Positions 46,814 to 58,800 of a stretch of DNA of 64,000 nt are shown piece by piece. Below the pieces are notes generated by a model. That model made no database searches. It was not told the DNA's origin and was given only the letters and a program-made list of their open reading frames with translations. The stretch spans positions 90,917,322 through 90,981,321 of the forward strand of contig NC_053035.3 in NCBI RefSeq assembly GCF_002575655.3. The letters are read 5' to 3'. Source of the stretch: Aegilops tauschii subsp. strangulata. Lineage: Eukaryota; Streptophyta; Magnoliopsida; Poales; Poaceae. The translations under genes and the position numbers were made by a program. Position 1 is the first letter of the stretch; each line of letters opens with the position of its first letter.

Positions 46814-47754
46814 GAGAACCCATCTAATAAGTTTAGGTTTAGCATCTTTATTTCCATAAGATATTTAATAGCAGCATGATCGGTGTGAACAGTTACTTTA
46901 GAATCAACAATATAAGGTCTGAACTTATCACAAGGAAATACAACTGCTAAAAATTCTTTTTCAGTAGTAGCATAATTTCTTTGGGTTCTGTCTAGAGTTT
47001 TACTAGCATATTGAATAACATTTAATTTCTTATCAACCCTTTGTCCTAGAACAGCACCTACAGCATAATCACTAGCATCGCACATAATTTCAAAGGGTAA
47101 ATTCCAATCAGGAGGCTGAACAATAGGTGCAGAAATCAAGCCTTTCTTAAGTATATCAAATGCTTCTACACAATCATCATCAAAGACAAAAGGAACATCT
47201 TTTTGTAAGAGATTAGTCAGAGGCCTTGAAATTTTAGAGAAGTCCTTAATGAACCTCCTATAAAAACCGGCATGACAAAGGAAACTTCCTATACCTTTAA
47301 TGTCCTTGGGACATGGCATCTTTTCAATAGCATCGACTTTAGCTTTATCAACTTCAATACCTCTTTCAGAAATTTTATACCCCAAGACAATACCTTCATT
47401 AGCCATAAAGTGGCACTTCTCCCAATTGAAGACAAGATTAGTTTCTTCACATCTGTGCAAAACTCGATCAAGGTTGCTTAAGCAATCATCAAAAGAAGTT
47501 CCATATACGGAGAAATCATCCATGAAAACCTCAACAATCTTTTCACAAAAGTCAGAGAATACAGCAGTCATACATCTTTGAAGGGCAGCAGGTGCATTGC
47601 ATAAACCAAAAGGCATACGTCTATAAGCAAAGGTACCGAAAGGGCAAGTAAAAGTGGTCTTTTCCTGATCCTCTTTTGACACAGGTATTTGAGAGAAACC
47701 AGAATAACCATCTAGAAAGCAAAAATGTGTATGTTTGGATAATCTTTCTAGCAT
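46735..47754 (-). pseudogene. Athila-B reverse transcriptase palm/thumb and RNase H
   Basis: A single open frame of 339 codons: LDGYSGFSQIPVSKEDQEKT, FGTFAYRRMPFGLCNAPA, active site FMDDFSVYG, thumb region with VLGYKISERGIEVDK, then GFYRRFIKDFSKISRPLTNL and RNase H motifs ([49 protein letters not shown]). A small deletion near 46850 changes frame before integrase. The start of RT lies in the preceding frame. Confidence 0.9.
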
Positions 47755-47801
47755 TTGATCAATAAAAGGTAAAGGGTAATGATCCTTTTTAGTAGCTTTA
47801 T

Positions 47802-48986
47802 TTAATTTGCAGAAATCAAGTACCCTTCTATAACCTGTATAATTCTTTGTGGGATCAATTCATCTTTATCATTAGGAACAACAGTGATACCTCCCTTCTT
47901 AGGGACACAATGGACAGGACTTACCCACTGACTATCAGCAACGGGATAAATTATACCTGCTTCCAGAAGCTTTAGTATTTCTTTTCTTACCACTTCTTTC
48001 ATCTTAGGATTTAACCGTCGTTGGTGATCAACAACCGGTTTAGCATCTTTCTCCAGTTTTATTTTGTGTTGGCATAGAGTGGGACTAATGCCCTTAAGAT
48101 CATCAAGAGTATATCCAATAGCAGCACGGTGCTTCTTCAGAGTTTTCAATAATTTCTTTTCTTCATACTCTAAAAGGTTAGCACTAATAATAAAAGGATA
48201 TATCTTATTTTCATCAAGATAAGCATATTTAAGAGTATCAGGTAATGGTTTAAGCTCAAACACGGGATCAGCCTTGGGTGGAGGAGGATCCCCTAGGATT
48301 TCAACAGGCAAGTTGTGTTTCAAAATAGGTCCCTGTTTAAAGAATACTTCATCTATTTCCCTTCTTTCATTCATAAACATATCATTTTCATGGTCAAGCA
48401 AATATTGTTCTAAAGGATCATTAGGAGGCACGGCAATAGAAGCAAGACCAATAATTTCATCTTTACTAGGCAATTCTTTATCATGGGGTTGTCTACGAAA
48501 TTTAGCAAAATTAAACTCATGAGACATATCCCCCAAACCAATAGTAACAACATCCTTTTTGCAATCTATCCTAGCATTAACAGTATTCAAGAAGGGTCTA
48601 CCAAATATGATGTGACAAAAGCTACCTTTTGGGAAACCAAGAACAAGAAAATCAGCAGGATATTTAACTTTCCCACACAAGACTTCAACATCTCTAACAA
48701 TCCCAACTGGTGAAATAGTGTCTCTATTGGCAAGCTTAATTGTAACATCAATTTCCTCTATTTCATCAGGTGCAATATCATGCATAATTTCTTTGTATAA
48801 GGAATGTGGTATTGCACTTGCACTAGCACCCATATCACATAAGCCATGATAGCAATGATCTCCTATTTTAACAGAAATAACAGGCTTGCCTACAACAGGT
48901 CTATGTTTATTTTTAGTATCAGGTCTAGCGATTCTAGCAGCTTCATCACAGAAGTAAATAACATGCCCATCAATATTATCAGCCAA
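47802..48986 (-). pseudogene. Athila-B protease and RT N-terminus
   Basis: Protease active site GLCDMGASASAIPHSLYK and second signature IIFGRPFLNTVNARID are both present. An acidic linker follows, then the start of RT (HKIKLEKDAKPVVDHQRRLN, AGIIYPVADSQWVSPVHCVP). The frame ends after RIIQVIEGY because of a base change or deletion near 47830. Upstream, one lesion near 48990 separates it from gag. Confidence 0.88.
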
Positions 48987-48989
48987 GAG

Positions 48990-50034
48990 TCTTTAACCAT
49001 AGCATTACTAGGTTCAACTTTAATTTGCTCATGGGGTCTAGGTGTTCTAGTATTACTCTTACGAACCACAATTGAAGCTTTAGCATGATCCTTTATTCTA
49101 ATAGGGAAAGGTGGTTTCTCAATATAAGCGATAGGAATAATAGGATCAACATTATAAGTGATAGTCTTTTCTTCAACTTTAATAGGTGCAACTACTTTTC
49201 GTTCAATGGGAGGATTATATTTAAACCACTTCTCCTTAGGGAGATCAACATGAGTAGCAAAGGATTCACAGAAAGAAGCTACTATCTCAGAGTCAAGTCC
49301 ATATTTAGTGCTAAATTCACGAAAAACATCAGTATCCATAAAGGATTTAACACAATCAAACTTAGGTGTTATACCTGACTCCTTACCTTCGTCGAGGTCC
49401 CAATCTTCAGAGTTGCATTTGATTCTTTCCAATAAATCCCATTTGAATTCAATAGTCTTCATCATAAAAGATCCAGTACAAGAAGTATCGAGCATGGAGC
49501 GATTGTTGAGAGAAAGCCGGGCATAGAAATTTTGAATAAAAATTTCTCTTGAGAGCTCATGATTGGGGCATGAATATAACATTTACTTAAGCCTCCCCCA
49601 AGCTTGAGCGATGCTTTCTCCTTCGCGAGGCCAAAAATTATATATATAATTACGATCACGATGAACAAGATGCATAGGATAAAACTTCTGATGAAATTCC
49701 GATTTCAATCGGTTGTAGTTCCATGATCCCATATCATCACATAGACTAAACCATGTCAATGCCTTTCCCTTCAAAGATAAAGGGAAGACCTTCTTCTTGA
49801 TAACATCCTCGGGCATACCTACAAGCTTAAATAATCCACAAACTTCATCCACATAGATTAGGTGCAAATCGGTTGTAATGTTCCATCTCCTATAAAAGGA
49901 TTAGCTAGCAGTTTCTCTATCATACCCGAAGGAATTTCAAAGTAAACATTTTTAGTAGGTTGAGGAGCAAATCTTTGCTCTACTGGTCGGGGTGAAGATA
50001 CCCCGAACAAGCCCCTCAAAGGATTATGTTCCAT
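48990..50034 (-). pseudogene. gag: Athila-B gag
   Basis: The ATG at 50034 (MEHNPLRGLFGVSSPRPVEQ) is the first after the primer-binding site. A small deletion near 49880 shifts the frame to LIYVDEVCGLFKLVGMPEDV, KKKVFPLSLKGKALTWFSLC and QAWGRLK (capsid core). A TAA at 49583 is in frame with the rest (LYSCPNHELSREIFIQNFYA). The C-terminal part lacks a zinc knuckle and runs into protease with one further shift. Confidence 0.85.
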
Positions 50035-50110
50035 AGTAACAAGTGACCGTAAATTTCAGCACACTATATAAATTTTTCCTTACCAAATTCCACCTACCAA
50101 AGGCGCTTCA

Positions 50111-50127
50111 CTCCCCGGCAACGGCGC
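50111..50127 (-). promoter_or_regulatory. Athila-B primer-binding site
   Basis: The minus-strand sequence GCGCCGTTGCCGGGGAG is preceded by TT instead of TG, so the first pairing bases are altered. It is otherwise identical to the Athila-C site. The 50035-50110 stretch between it and gag is leader. Confidence 0.8.
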
Positions 50128-50140
50128 AAGAAAAGAGTCT

Positions 50141-51662
50141 TGATGACCCACAAGTATAGGATATCTATCGTAGTCGTTTTGATAAGTAAGAGTGTCAAAC
50201 CCAACGAGGAGCAGAAGGAAATGACAAGCGGTTTTCAGTAAGGTATTCTCTGCAAGCACTGAAATTATCGGTAACAGATAGTTTTGTGATAAGATAATTT
50301 GTAACGAGTAACAAGTAATCAAAGTAAATAAGGTGCAGCCAGATGGCCCAATCCTTTTTGTAGCAAAGGACAAGCCTGGACAAACTCTTATATGAAGGAA
50401 AACACTCCCGAGGACACACGGGAATTATCGTCAAGCTAGTTTTCATCATGTTCATATGATTCATGTTTGTTACTTTGATAATTTGATATGTGGGTGGACC
50501 GGTGCTTGGGTGCTGCCCTTCCTTGGACAAGCATCCCACTTATGATTAACCTTTATTGCAAGCATCCGCAACTACAAAAGAAGTATTAAGGTAAACCTAA
50601 CCATAGCATGAAACATATGGATCCAAATCAGCCCCTTACGAAGCAACGCATAAACTAGGGTTTAAGCTTCTGTCACTCTAGCAACCCATCATCTACTTAT
50701 TACTTCCCAATGCCTTCCTCTAGGCCCAAATAATGGTGAAGTGTCATGTAGTCGACGTTCACATAACACCACTAGAGGAGAGACAACATACATCTCATCA
50801 AAATATCGAATGAATACCAAATTCACATGACTACTTATAGCAAGACTTCTCCCATGTCCTCAGGAACAAATGTAACTACTCACAAATCATATTCATGTTC
50901 ATAATCAGAGGGGTATTAATATGCATAAAGGATCTGAACATATGATCTTCCACCAAATAAACCAACTAGCATCAACTACAAGGAGTAATCAACACTACTA
51001 GCAACCCACACGTACCAATCTGAGGTTTTGGGACAAAGATTGGATACAAGAGATGAACTAGGGTTTTAGAGGAGATGGTGCTGGTGAAGATGTTGATGGA
51101 GATTGACCCCCTCCCGATGAGAGGATCGTTGGTGATGACGATGGCGATGATTTCCCCTCCCGGAGGGATGTTTCCCCAGCAGAACAGCTCCGTCGGAGCC
51201 CTAGATTGGTTCCGCCAAGGTTCCACCTCGTGGCGGCGGGGTTTCGTCCCGAAAGCTTGCTTATGATTTTTTCCAGGGTAAAAGACTTCATATAGCAGAA
51301 GATGGGCACCAGAGGCCTGCCAGGGGGCCCACGAGGCATGGGGTGCACCCAGGGGGGTAGGGCATGCCCCCCACCCTCGTGGCCAGGGTGTGGGCCCCCT
51401 CTGGTGGATTCTTTCGCCAGTATTTTTTACTAATTCCAAAACGTGCCTTCGTGAAGTTTCAGGACTTTTGGAGTTGTGCAGAATAGGTCTCTAATATTTG
51501 CTCCTTTTCCAGCCCAGATTTCCAGCTGTCGGCATTCTCCCTCTTCATGTAAACCTTGTAAAATAAGAGAGAAAAGGCATAAGTATTGTGACATAACATG
51601 TAATAACAGCCCATAATGCAATAAATATTGATATAAAAGCATGATGCAAAATGGACGTATCA
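50141..51662 (-). repeat. Athila-B 5' LTR
   Basis: About 1.52 kb. On the minus strand it starts TGATACGTCCATTTTGCATC and ends TGTGGGTCATCA. A TATATGAAG box near 51295-51287 follows the GC palindrome (51322-51400) on the minus strand. The block TAAAAAATACTGGCGAAAGA (about 51412-51431, minus) is shared with the Athila-C LTR at 35069-35088. Confidence 0.9.
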
Positions 51663-51857
51663 GAACCCTAGCCCCCGGAGGAAGTGGGAGATGAATACGA
51701 CCCTCTCGCCGGATCTGGGAGTAGGAATAACCTGCCCTTGAGCAGGAAGCCTGTGGGGGATTTCTGCGGTCAGGTATCTTGCCGCCCGGAGCTTCACGAC
51801 GTCCTCCTCTGTGATAGAGGAGGCCACCCACCGACCATGAAGGCTGGGTCCGGACAT
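51663..51857 (-). pseudogene. Element E antisense ORF fragment
   Basis: Minus-strand frame reading SGPSLHGRWVASSITEEDVV, TAEIPHRLPAQGQVIPTPRS and VFISHFLRGLGF. This is the N-terminal region of the same 'putative gypsy type transposon' family as the antisense gene at 21097-24469 (compare GEVVIFADHMSRGF). It is cut by insertion of the Athila-B LTR at 51662. Upstream on the minus strand the frame is open only briefly, and the original start is uncertain. Confidence 0.7.
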
Positions 51858-52386
51858 GACTTGGAGGCTCGGGGCAATTGAATTGAACCTTGGGTGCTGG
51901 AACTCGAGGTTGGAAAGGTTTGGCGTAGAGGAGAAAGATGGGTCTATGCCCCTTTATAAAGGCGATGAATATCAAACACCTCCTCGTGGGCCTTAAAACT
52001 TGCCTATTCTCAAGGGATCATGCCAATAGGACGGTTGGGTTACCCATGCCCGTATTGATGAGAATCCCGCAATAAGGGGACAAGATCTCTGCTTTGACAA
52101 GATGTGCCAATAAAACCGCGTCTCGAAACATGGAGCGACGGGCTAAAAACGGTTCGAAATAATAACCGGGTGGTGAAATATCACGCTACAAAAAGTTGTC
52201 AGCAGATTGGACCCGTGAAATATTATACTCTCTGCGGTGGTGTGTGGTATTTTGTTTTGCAGAACCGGACACGATTCTTGTGTTCGAAGACTGTGTTGGA
52301 GTGTTTGGAGAAGGAACCCGCCTTGCAATGCCGAAGACAATCTGCGCGCCGGACACATCGTCATTGAAGCCTGGTTCAGGGGCTAC
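51858..52386 (+). other. Element E 3' internal region and polypurine tract
   Basis: Noncoding stretch between the antisense ORF and the LTR, parallel to 24470-25558 of the other Tat element. A TTTATAAAG box (51954-51962) on either strand could serve the antisense ORF. It ends AGCCTGGTTCAGGGGCTAC, the expected polypurine tract region, directly before TGAGGGAGTCC. Confidence 0.65.
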
Positions 52387-52499
52387 TGAGGGAGTCCTGG
52401 ATTAAGGGGTCCTCGGGCGTCCGGACTATGGTACATGGGCCGGACTGATGGGCTGTGAAGATACAAGACCGAAGACTCTCTCCCGTCTCCGGATGGGAC
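52387..52499 (+). repeat. Element E LTR, left part
   Basis: Begins TGAGGGAGTCCTGGATTA, a frequent Triticeae Gypsy LTR start. It is interrupted after GATGGGAC by the hAT element; the LTR continues at 62124. Confidence 0.85.
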
Positions 52500-52870
52500 C
52501 AGGGGCGGAATTGGGCCTAGGGCAGCTGGGGCTATAGCCCCAGGCGTGGCCCAACTAGTGATGTACATCTAATAGGAAGTTTGGTCAGATTTGTAGCCCT
52601 ATACAGGCCCAGCCATAGGCGTGCTCACCCAGCCCCATGCCTCAGCCCACATAGCTTCTATTTCTCGTAAAACAAAAGGCCCACATAGCTTCGCAGCCCA
52701 CCGAGCTCCGAGGATGCAGGAATCGCCAAAGGAATCAATCGCTAGTGTCTTCCTTTTTAGGGAAAAATCGCTAGCGTTTAAATCCCTCGCCTGATGCCCC
52801 GGTCGATCAGAAACGTTCCTGCGCCGCCCCACGCATTTCCCTGCTCGATAGATCGGGCGTCTGGACCTAC

Positions 52871-54618
52871 TGAAGGAAATATGCCCTAGAGGCAATAATA
52901 AAGTATTATTTATTTCCTTATATCATGATAAATGTTTATTATTCATGCTAGAATTGTATTAACCGGAAACATAATACATGTGTGAATACATAGACAAACA
53001 GAGTGTCACTAGTATGCCTCTACTTGACTAGCTCGTTAATCAAAGATGGTTATATTTCCTAGCCATAGACATGAGTTGTCATTTGATTAACGGGATCACC
53101 TCATTAGGAGAATGACGTGATTGACTTGACCCATTCCGTTAGCTTAGCACTCGATCGTTTAGTATGTTGCTATTGCTTTCTTCATCACTTATACATGTTC
53201 CTATGACTATGAGATTATGCAACTCTGTTTACTGGAGGAACACTTTGTGTGCTACCAAACGTCACAACGTAACTGGGTGATTATAAAGGTGCTCTACAGG
53301 TGTCTCCAAAGGTACTTGTTGGGTTGGCGTATTTCGAGATTAGGATTTGTCACTCCGATTGTCGGAGAGGTATCTCTGGGCCCACTCGGTAATGCACATC
53401 ACTATAAGCCTTGCAAGCATTGTGACTAATGAGTTAGTTGCGGGATGATGTATTACGGAACGAGTAAAGAGACTTGCCGGTAACGAGATTGAACTAGGTA
53501 TCGAGATACCGACGATCGAATCTCGGGCAAGTAACATACCGATGACAAAGGGAACAACGTATGTTGTTATGCGGTCTGACCGATAAAGATCTTCGTAGAA
53601 TATGTGGGAACCAATATGAGCATCCAGGTTCCGCTATTGGTTATTGACCGGAGAGGTGTCTCGGTCATGTCTACATAGTTCTCGAACCTGTAGGGTCCGC
53701 ACGCTTAAAGTTACGATGACAGTTATATTATGAGCTTATATGTTTTGATGTACCGAAGTTTGTTCGGAGTCCCGGATGTGATCACGGACATGACGAGGAG
53801 TCTCGAAATGGTCGAGACATAAAGATTGATATATTGGACGACTATATTCGGACACCGGAAGTGTTCCGGAGAAGTTTCGGATAAAACCGGAGTGCCGGAG
53901 GGGTTACCGGAACCCCCCGGGGAAGTATTGGGCCTTAGTGGGCATGAGGGGAGAGAGAGGGCAGCAGCAGCCCAGGAGGTGGCGCGCCCCCTCCCATGGG
54001 GAGTCCGAATTGGACTAGGGGAGGGGGGCGCGGCCCCTCTTTCCCTCTCCCTCTCCCTCTCTTTCCTTCCCCCTTCTCTCTTCCTAGTTGGACTAGGAAA
54101 GGGGAGTCCTACTCCTACTAGGAGGAGGACTCCCCCCCCCTCTTTGGCGCGCCCCAAGGGCCAGCCGGCCTCCCCCCTTGCTCCTTTATATACAGGGGCG
54201 GGGGGGCACCTCTGGACACACAATTGATCTATGATATTTTAGCCGTGTGCGGTGCCCCCCTCCACCAGATTACACCTCGATAATATCGTTGTGGACCTTA
54301 GGCGAAGCCCTGCGTCGGTAGAACATCATCATCGTCACCACGCCGTCGTGCTGACGAAACTCTCCCTCAACAGTCGGCTGGATCGGAGTTCGAGGGACGT
54401 CATCGAGCTGAACGTGTGCTGAACTCGGAGGTGCCGTGCGTTCGGTACTTGATCGGTCGGATCGTGAAGACGTACGACTACATCAACCGCGTTGTGATAA
54501 CGCTTCCGCTTTCGGTCTACGAGGGTACGTGGACAACACTCTCCCCTCTCGTTTCTATGCATCACCATGATCTTGCGTGTGCGTAGGATTTTTTTTGAAA
54601 TTACTACGTTCCCCAACA
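52871..54618 (+). repeat. Copia-2 5' LTR
   Basis: A TTTATATA box at about 54185-54192 follows a GC-rich stretch with nested inverted repeats (GGCGCGCCCC, CTAGTTGGACTAGG, CCTACTAGGAGG) and a CT microsatellite near 54020-54075. Open frames on both strands here (for example 53723-54223) are low-complexity and not genes. Confidence 0.95.
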
Positions 54619-54619
54619 G

Positions 54620-54636
54620 TGGCATCCGAGCCTGGT
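54620..54636 (+). promoter_or_regulatory. Copia-2 primer-binding site
   Basis: TGGCATCCGAGCCTGGT lies one base after the LTR end, close to the Copia consensus TGGTATCAGAGC. Confidence 0.78.
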
Positions 54637-55853
54637 TTTATGCGTTGATCCTATGCACGAGTAGAACACAAGTGAGTTGGGGGCGATATAACTCATACTG
54701 CTTACCAGCATGTCATACTTTGGCTTAGCGGTATTGTTAGATGAAGCGGCCCAGACCGACATTACGCGTACGCTTACGCGAGACTGGTTTCACCGTTGTG
54801 AGCACTCGTTGCTTAAAGGTGACTGGCGGGTGTCTGTCTCTCTCACTTTAGTTGAACCGAGTGTGGCTATGCCCGGTCCTTGCGAAGGTTAAAACAGCAC
54901 CAACTTGACAAACTATCGTTGTGGTTTTGATGCGTAAGAACGGTTCTTGCTAAGCCCGTAGCAGCCACGTAAAACTTGCAACAACAAAGTAGAGGACGTC
55001 TAACTTGTTTTTGCAGGGCATGTTGTGATGTGATATGGTCAAGACATGATGCTATATTTTATTGTATGAGATGATCATGTTTTGTAACCGAGTTATCGGC
55101 AACTGGCAGGAGCCATATGGTTGTCGCTTTATTGTATGCAATGCAATCACCATGTAATTGTTTTACTTTATCACTAAGCGGTAGCGATAGTCGTAAAAGC
55201 AATAAGTTGGCGAGACGACAACGATACTACGATGGAGATCAAGGTGTCGCGCCGGTGACGATGGTGATCATGACGGTGCTTCGGAGATGGAGATCACAAG
55301 CACAAGATGATGATGGCCATATCATATCACTTATATTGATTGCATGTGATGTTAATCTTTTATGCATCTTATCTTGCTTTGATTGACGGTAGCATTATAA
55401 GATGATCTCTCACTAAAATTTCAAGAAAAAAGTGTTCTCCCTGAGTATGCACCGTTGCGAAAGTTCTTCGTGCTGAGACACCACGTGATGATCGGGTGTG
55501 ATAGGCTCTACGTTCAAATACAACGGGTGCAAAACAGTTGCACACGCGGAATACTCAGGTTAAACTTGATGAGCCTAGCATATGCAGATATGGCCTCGGA
55601 ACACGGAGACCGAAAGGTCGAGCGTGAATCATATGGTAGATATGATCAACATAGTGATGTTCACCATTGAAACTACTCCATCTCACGTGATGATCGGACA
55701 TGGTTTAGTTGATTTGGATCACGTAATCACTTAGATGATTAGAGGGATGTCTATCTAAGTGGGAGTTCTTAAGTAATATGATTAATTGAACTTGAATTTA
55801 TCATGAACTTAGTACCTGATAGTATCTTGCTTGTCTATGTTAATTGTAGATAA
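54637..55853 (+). other. Copia-2 untranslated leader
   Basis: Aligns with the Copia-1 leader, without its 60-bp duplication. No supported gene. Confidence 0.75.
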
Positions 55854-58800
55854 ATGGCCCGTGCTGTTGTTCCGTTGAATTTTAATGCGTTCCTTGAGAA
55901 AGCAAAGTTGAAAGATGATGGTAGCAATTACACGGACTGGGTCCGTAACTTGAGGATTATCCTCATTGCTGCACAGAAGAATTACGTCCTGGAAGCACCG
56001 CTAGGTGCCAGGCCTCCTGCAAGAGCAACACCAGAAGTTATGAACGTCTGGCAGAGCAAAGCTGATGACTACTCGACAGTTCAGTGTGCCATGCTTTACG
56101 GCTTAGAACCGGGTCTTCAACGATGTTTTGAACGTCATGGAGCATATGAGATGTTCCAGGAGTTGAAGTTAATATTTCAAGCAAATGCCCGGATTGAGAG
56201 ATATGAAGTCTCCAATAAGTTCTACAGCTACAAGATGGAAGAGAATAGTTCTGTCAGTGAGCATATACTCAAAATGTCTGGGTATAATAATCACTTGATT
56301 CAACTGGGAGTTAATCTTCCGGATGATAGCGTCATTGACAGAATTCTTCAATCACTGCCACCAAGCTACAAGAGCTTCGTGATGAACTATAACATGCAAG
56401 GGATGGATAAGACAATTCCCGAGCTCTTCGCAATGCTAAAGGCAGCGGAGGTAGAAATCAAAAAGGAGCATCAAGTGTTGATGGTCAGTAAAACCACTAG
56501 TTTCAAGAAAAAGGGCAAAGGGAAGAAGAAGGGGAACTTCAAGAAGAACAGCAAGCAAGTTGCTGTTTAGGAGAAGAAATCCAAGTCTGGACCTAAGCCT
56601 GAAACTGAGTGCTTCTACTGCAAGCAGACTGGTCACTGGAAGCGGAACTGCCCCAAGTATTTGGCGGATAAGAAGGATGGCAAGGTTAACAAAGGTATAT
56701 GTGATATACATGTTATTGATGTGTACCTTACTAATGCTCGCAGTAGCACCTGGGTATTTGATACTGGTTCTGTTGCTAATATTTGCAACTCGAAACAGGG
56801 GCTACGGATTAAGCGAAGATTGGCTAAGGACGAGGTGACGATGCGCGTGGGAAATGGTTCCAAAGTCGATGTGATCGCCGTCGGCACGCTACCTCTACAT
56901 CTACCTTCGGGATTAGTATTAGACCTAAATAATTGTTATTTGGTGCCAGCGTTGAGCATGAACATTATATCTGGATCTTGTTTGATGCGAGACGGTTATT
57001 CATTTAAATCAGAGAATTATGGTTGTTCTATTTATATGAATAATATATTTTATGGTCATGCACCCTTGAAGAGTGGTCTATTTTTAATGAATCTCGATAG
57101 TCGTGATACACATATTCATAATGTCGAAGCCAAAAGATGCAGAGTTGATAATGACAATGCAACTTATTTGTGGCACTGCCGTTTGGGTCATATCGGTGTA
57201 AAGCGCATGAAGAAACTCCATACTGATGGACTTTTGGAATCACTTGGTACTTGCGAACCGTGCCTCATGGGCAAGATGACCAAAACACCGTTCTCTGGAA
57301 CTATGGAGAGAGCAACAGATTTATTGGAAATCATACATACAGATGTATGTGGTCCGATGAATATTGAGGCTCGTGGCGGATATCGTTATTTTCTCACCTT
57401 CACAGATGATTTGAGCAGATATGGGTATATCTACTTAATGAAACATAAGTCTGAAACATTTGAAAAGTTCAAAGAATTTCAGAGTGAAGTTGAAAATCAT
57501 CGTAACAAGAAAATAAAATTTCTACGATCTGATCGTGGAGGAGAATATTTGAGTTATGAGTTTGGTCTTCATTTGAAACAATGCGGAATAGTTTCGCAAC
57601 TCACGCCACCCGGAACACCAATGTAATGGTGTGTCCGAACGTCGTAATCGTACTTTACTAGATATGGTGCGATCTATGATGTCTCTTACTGATCTACCGC
57701 TATCGTTTTGGGGTTATGCTTTAGAGACGGCTGCATTCACTCTAAATAGGACACCATCAAAATCCGTTGAGACGACGCCTTATGAACTATGGTTTGGCAA
57801 GAAAACAAAGTTGTCGTATCTTAAAGTTTGGGGTTGCGATGCTTATGTGAAGAAACTTCAACCTGATAAGCTCGAACCTAAATCGGAGAAATGTGTCTTC
57901 ATAGGATACCCAAAGGAGACTGTTGGGTACACCTTCTATCACAGATCCGAAGGCAAGATATTCATTGCTAAGAATGGATCCTTTCTAGAGAAGGAGTTTC
58001 TCTCGAAAGAAGTGAGTGGGAGGAAAGTAGAACTTGATGAGGTAACTGTACCTGCTCCCTTATTGGAAAGTAGATCATCACAGAAATCAGTTTCTGCGAC
58101 ACCTACACCAATTACTGAGGAAGTTAATGATAATGATCATGAAACTTCAGATCAATTTATTACTGAACCTCGTACGTCAACTAGATCAAGATCCGCACCA
58201 GAGTGGTACGGTAATCCTGTTCTGGAGGTTATGTTACTAGACCATGACGAACCTACGAACTATGAAGAAGCGATGGTGAGCCCAGATTCCGCAAAATGGC
58301 TTGAAGCCATGAAATCCGAGATGGGATCCATGTATGAGAACAAAGTATGGACTTTGGTTGACTTGCCCGATGGTCGGCAAGCCATTGAAAATAAATGGAT
58401 CTTCAAGAAGAAGACTGACGCTGATGGTAATGTTACTGTCTATAAAGCTCGACTTGTTGCGAAAGGTTTTCGACAAGTTCAAGGGATTGACTACGATGAG
58501 ACCTTCTCACCCGTAGCGATGCTTAAGTCTGTCCGAATCATGTTAGCAATTACCGCATTTTATGATTATGAAATTTGGCAAATGGATGTCAAAACTGCAT
58601 TCCTGAATGGATTTCTGGAAGAAGAGTTGTATATGATGCAACCGGAAGGTTTTGTCGATCCAAAGGGAGCTAACAAAGTATGCAAGCTCCAGCGATCCAT
58701 TTATGGACTGGTGCAAGCCTCTCGGAGTTGGAATAAACGCTTTGATAGTGTGATCAAAGCATTTGGTTTTATACAGACTTTTGGAGAAGCCTGTATTTAC

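Larger units (their letters stand above)
42546..51662 (-). mobile_element. Athila-B: near-complete autonomous-type Athila element
   Basis: A minus-strand Gypsy with 5' LTR, primer-binding site, gag, protease, RT, RNase H, integrase, a spacer, a second ORF, a 3' noncoding region, a polypurine tract and a truncated 3' LTR. It inserted into the antisense ORF of element E. The truncated left LTR prevents a check of the target duplication. All domains are recognisable but broken by several small lesions. Confidence 0.9.

Noticed and set aside
53723..54227. Open frames on both strands in the Copia-2 LTR, repeated at 60710-61214
   Set aside because: Both strands are open over the same CT/GC low-complexity block; no family resemblance.
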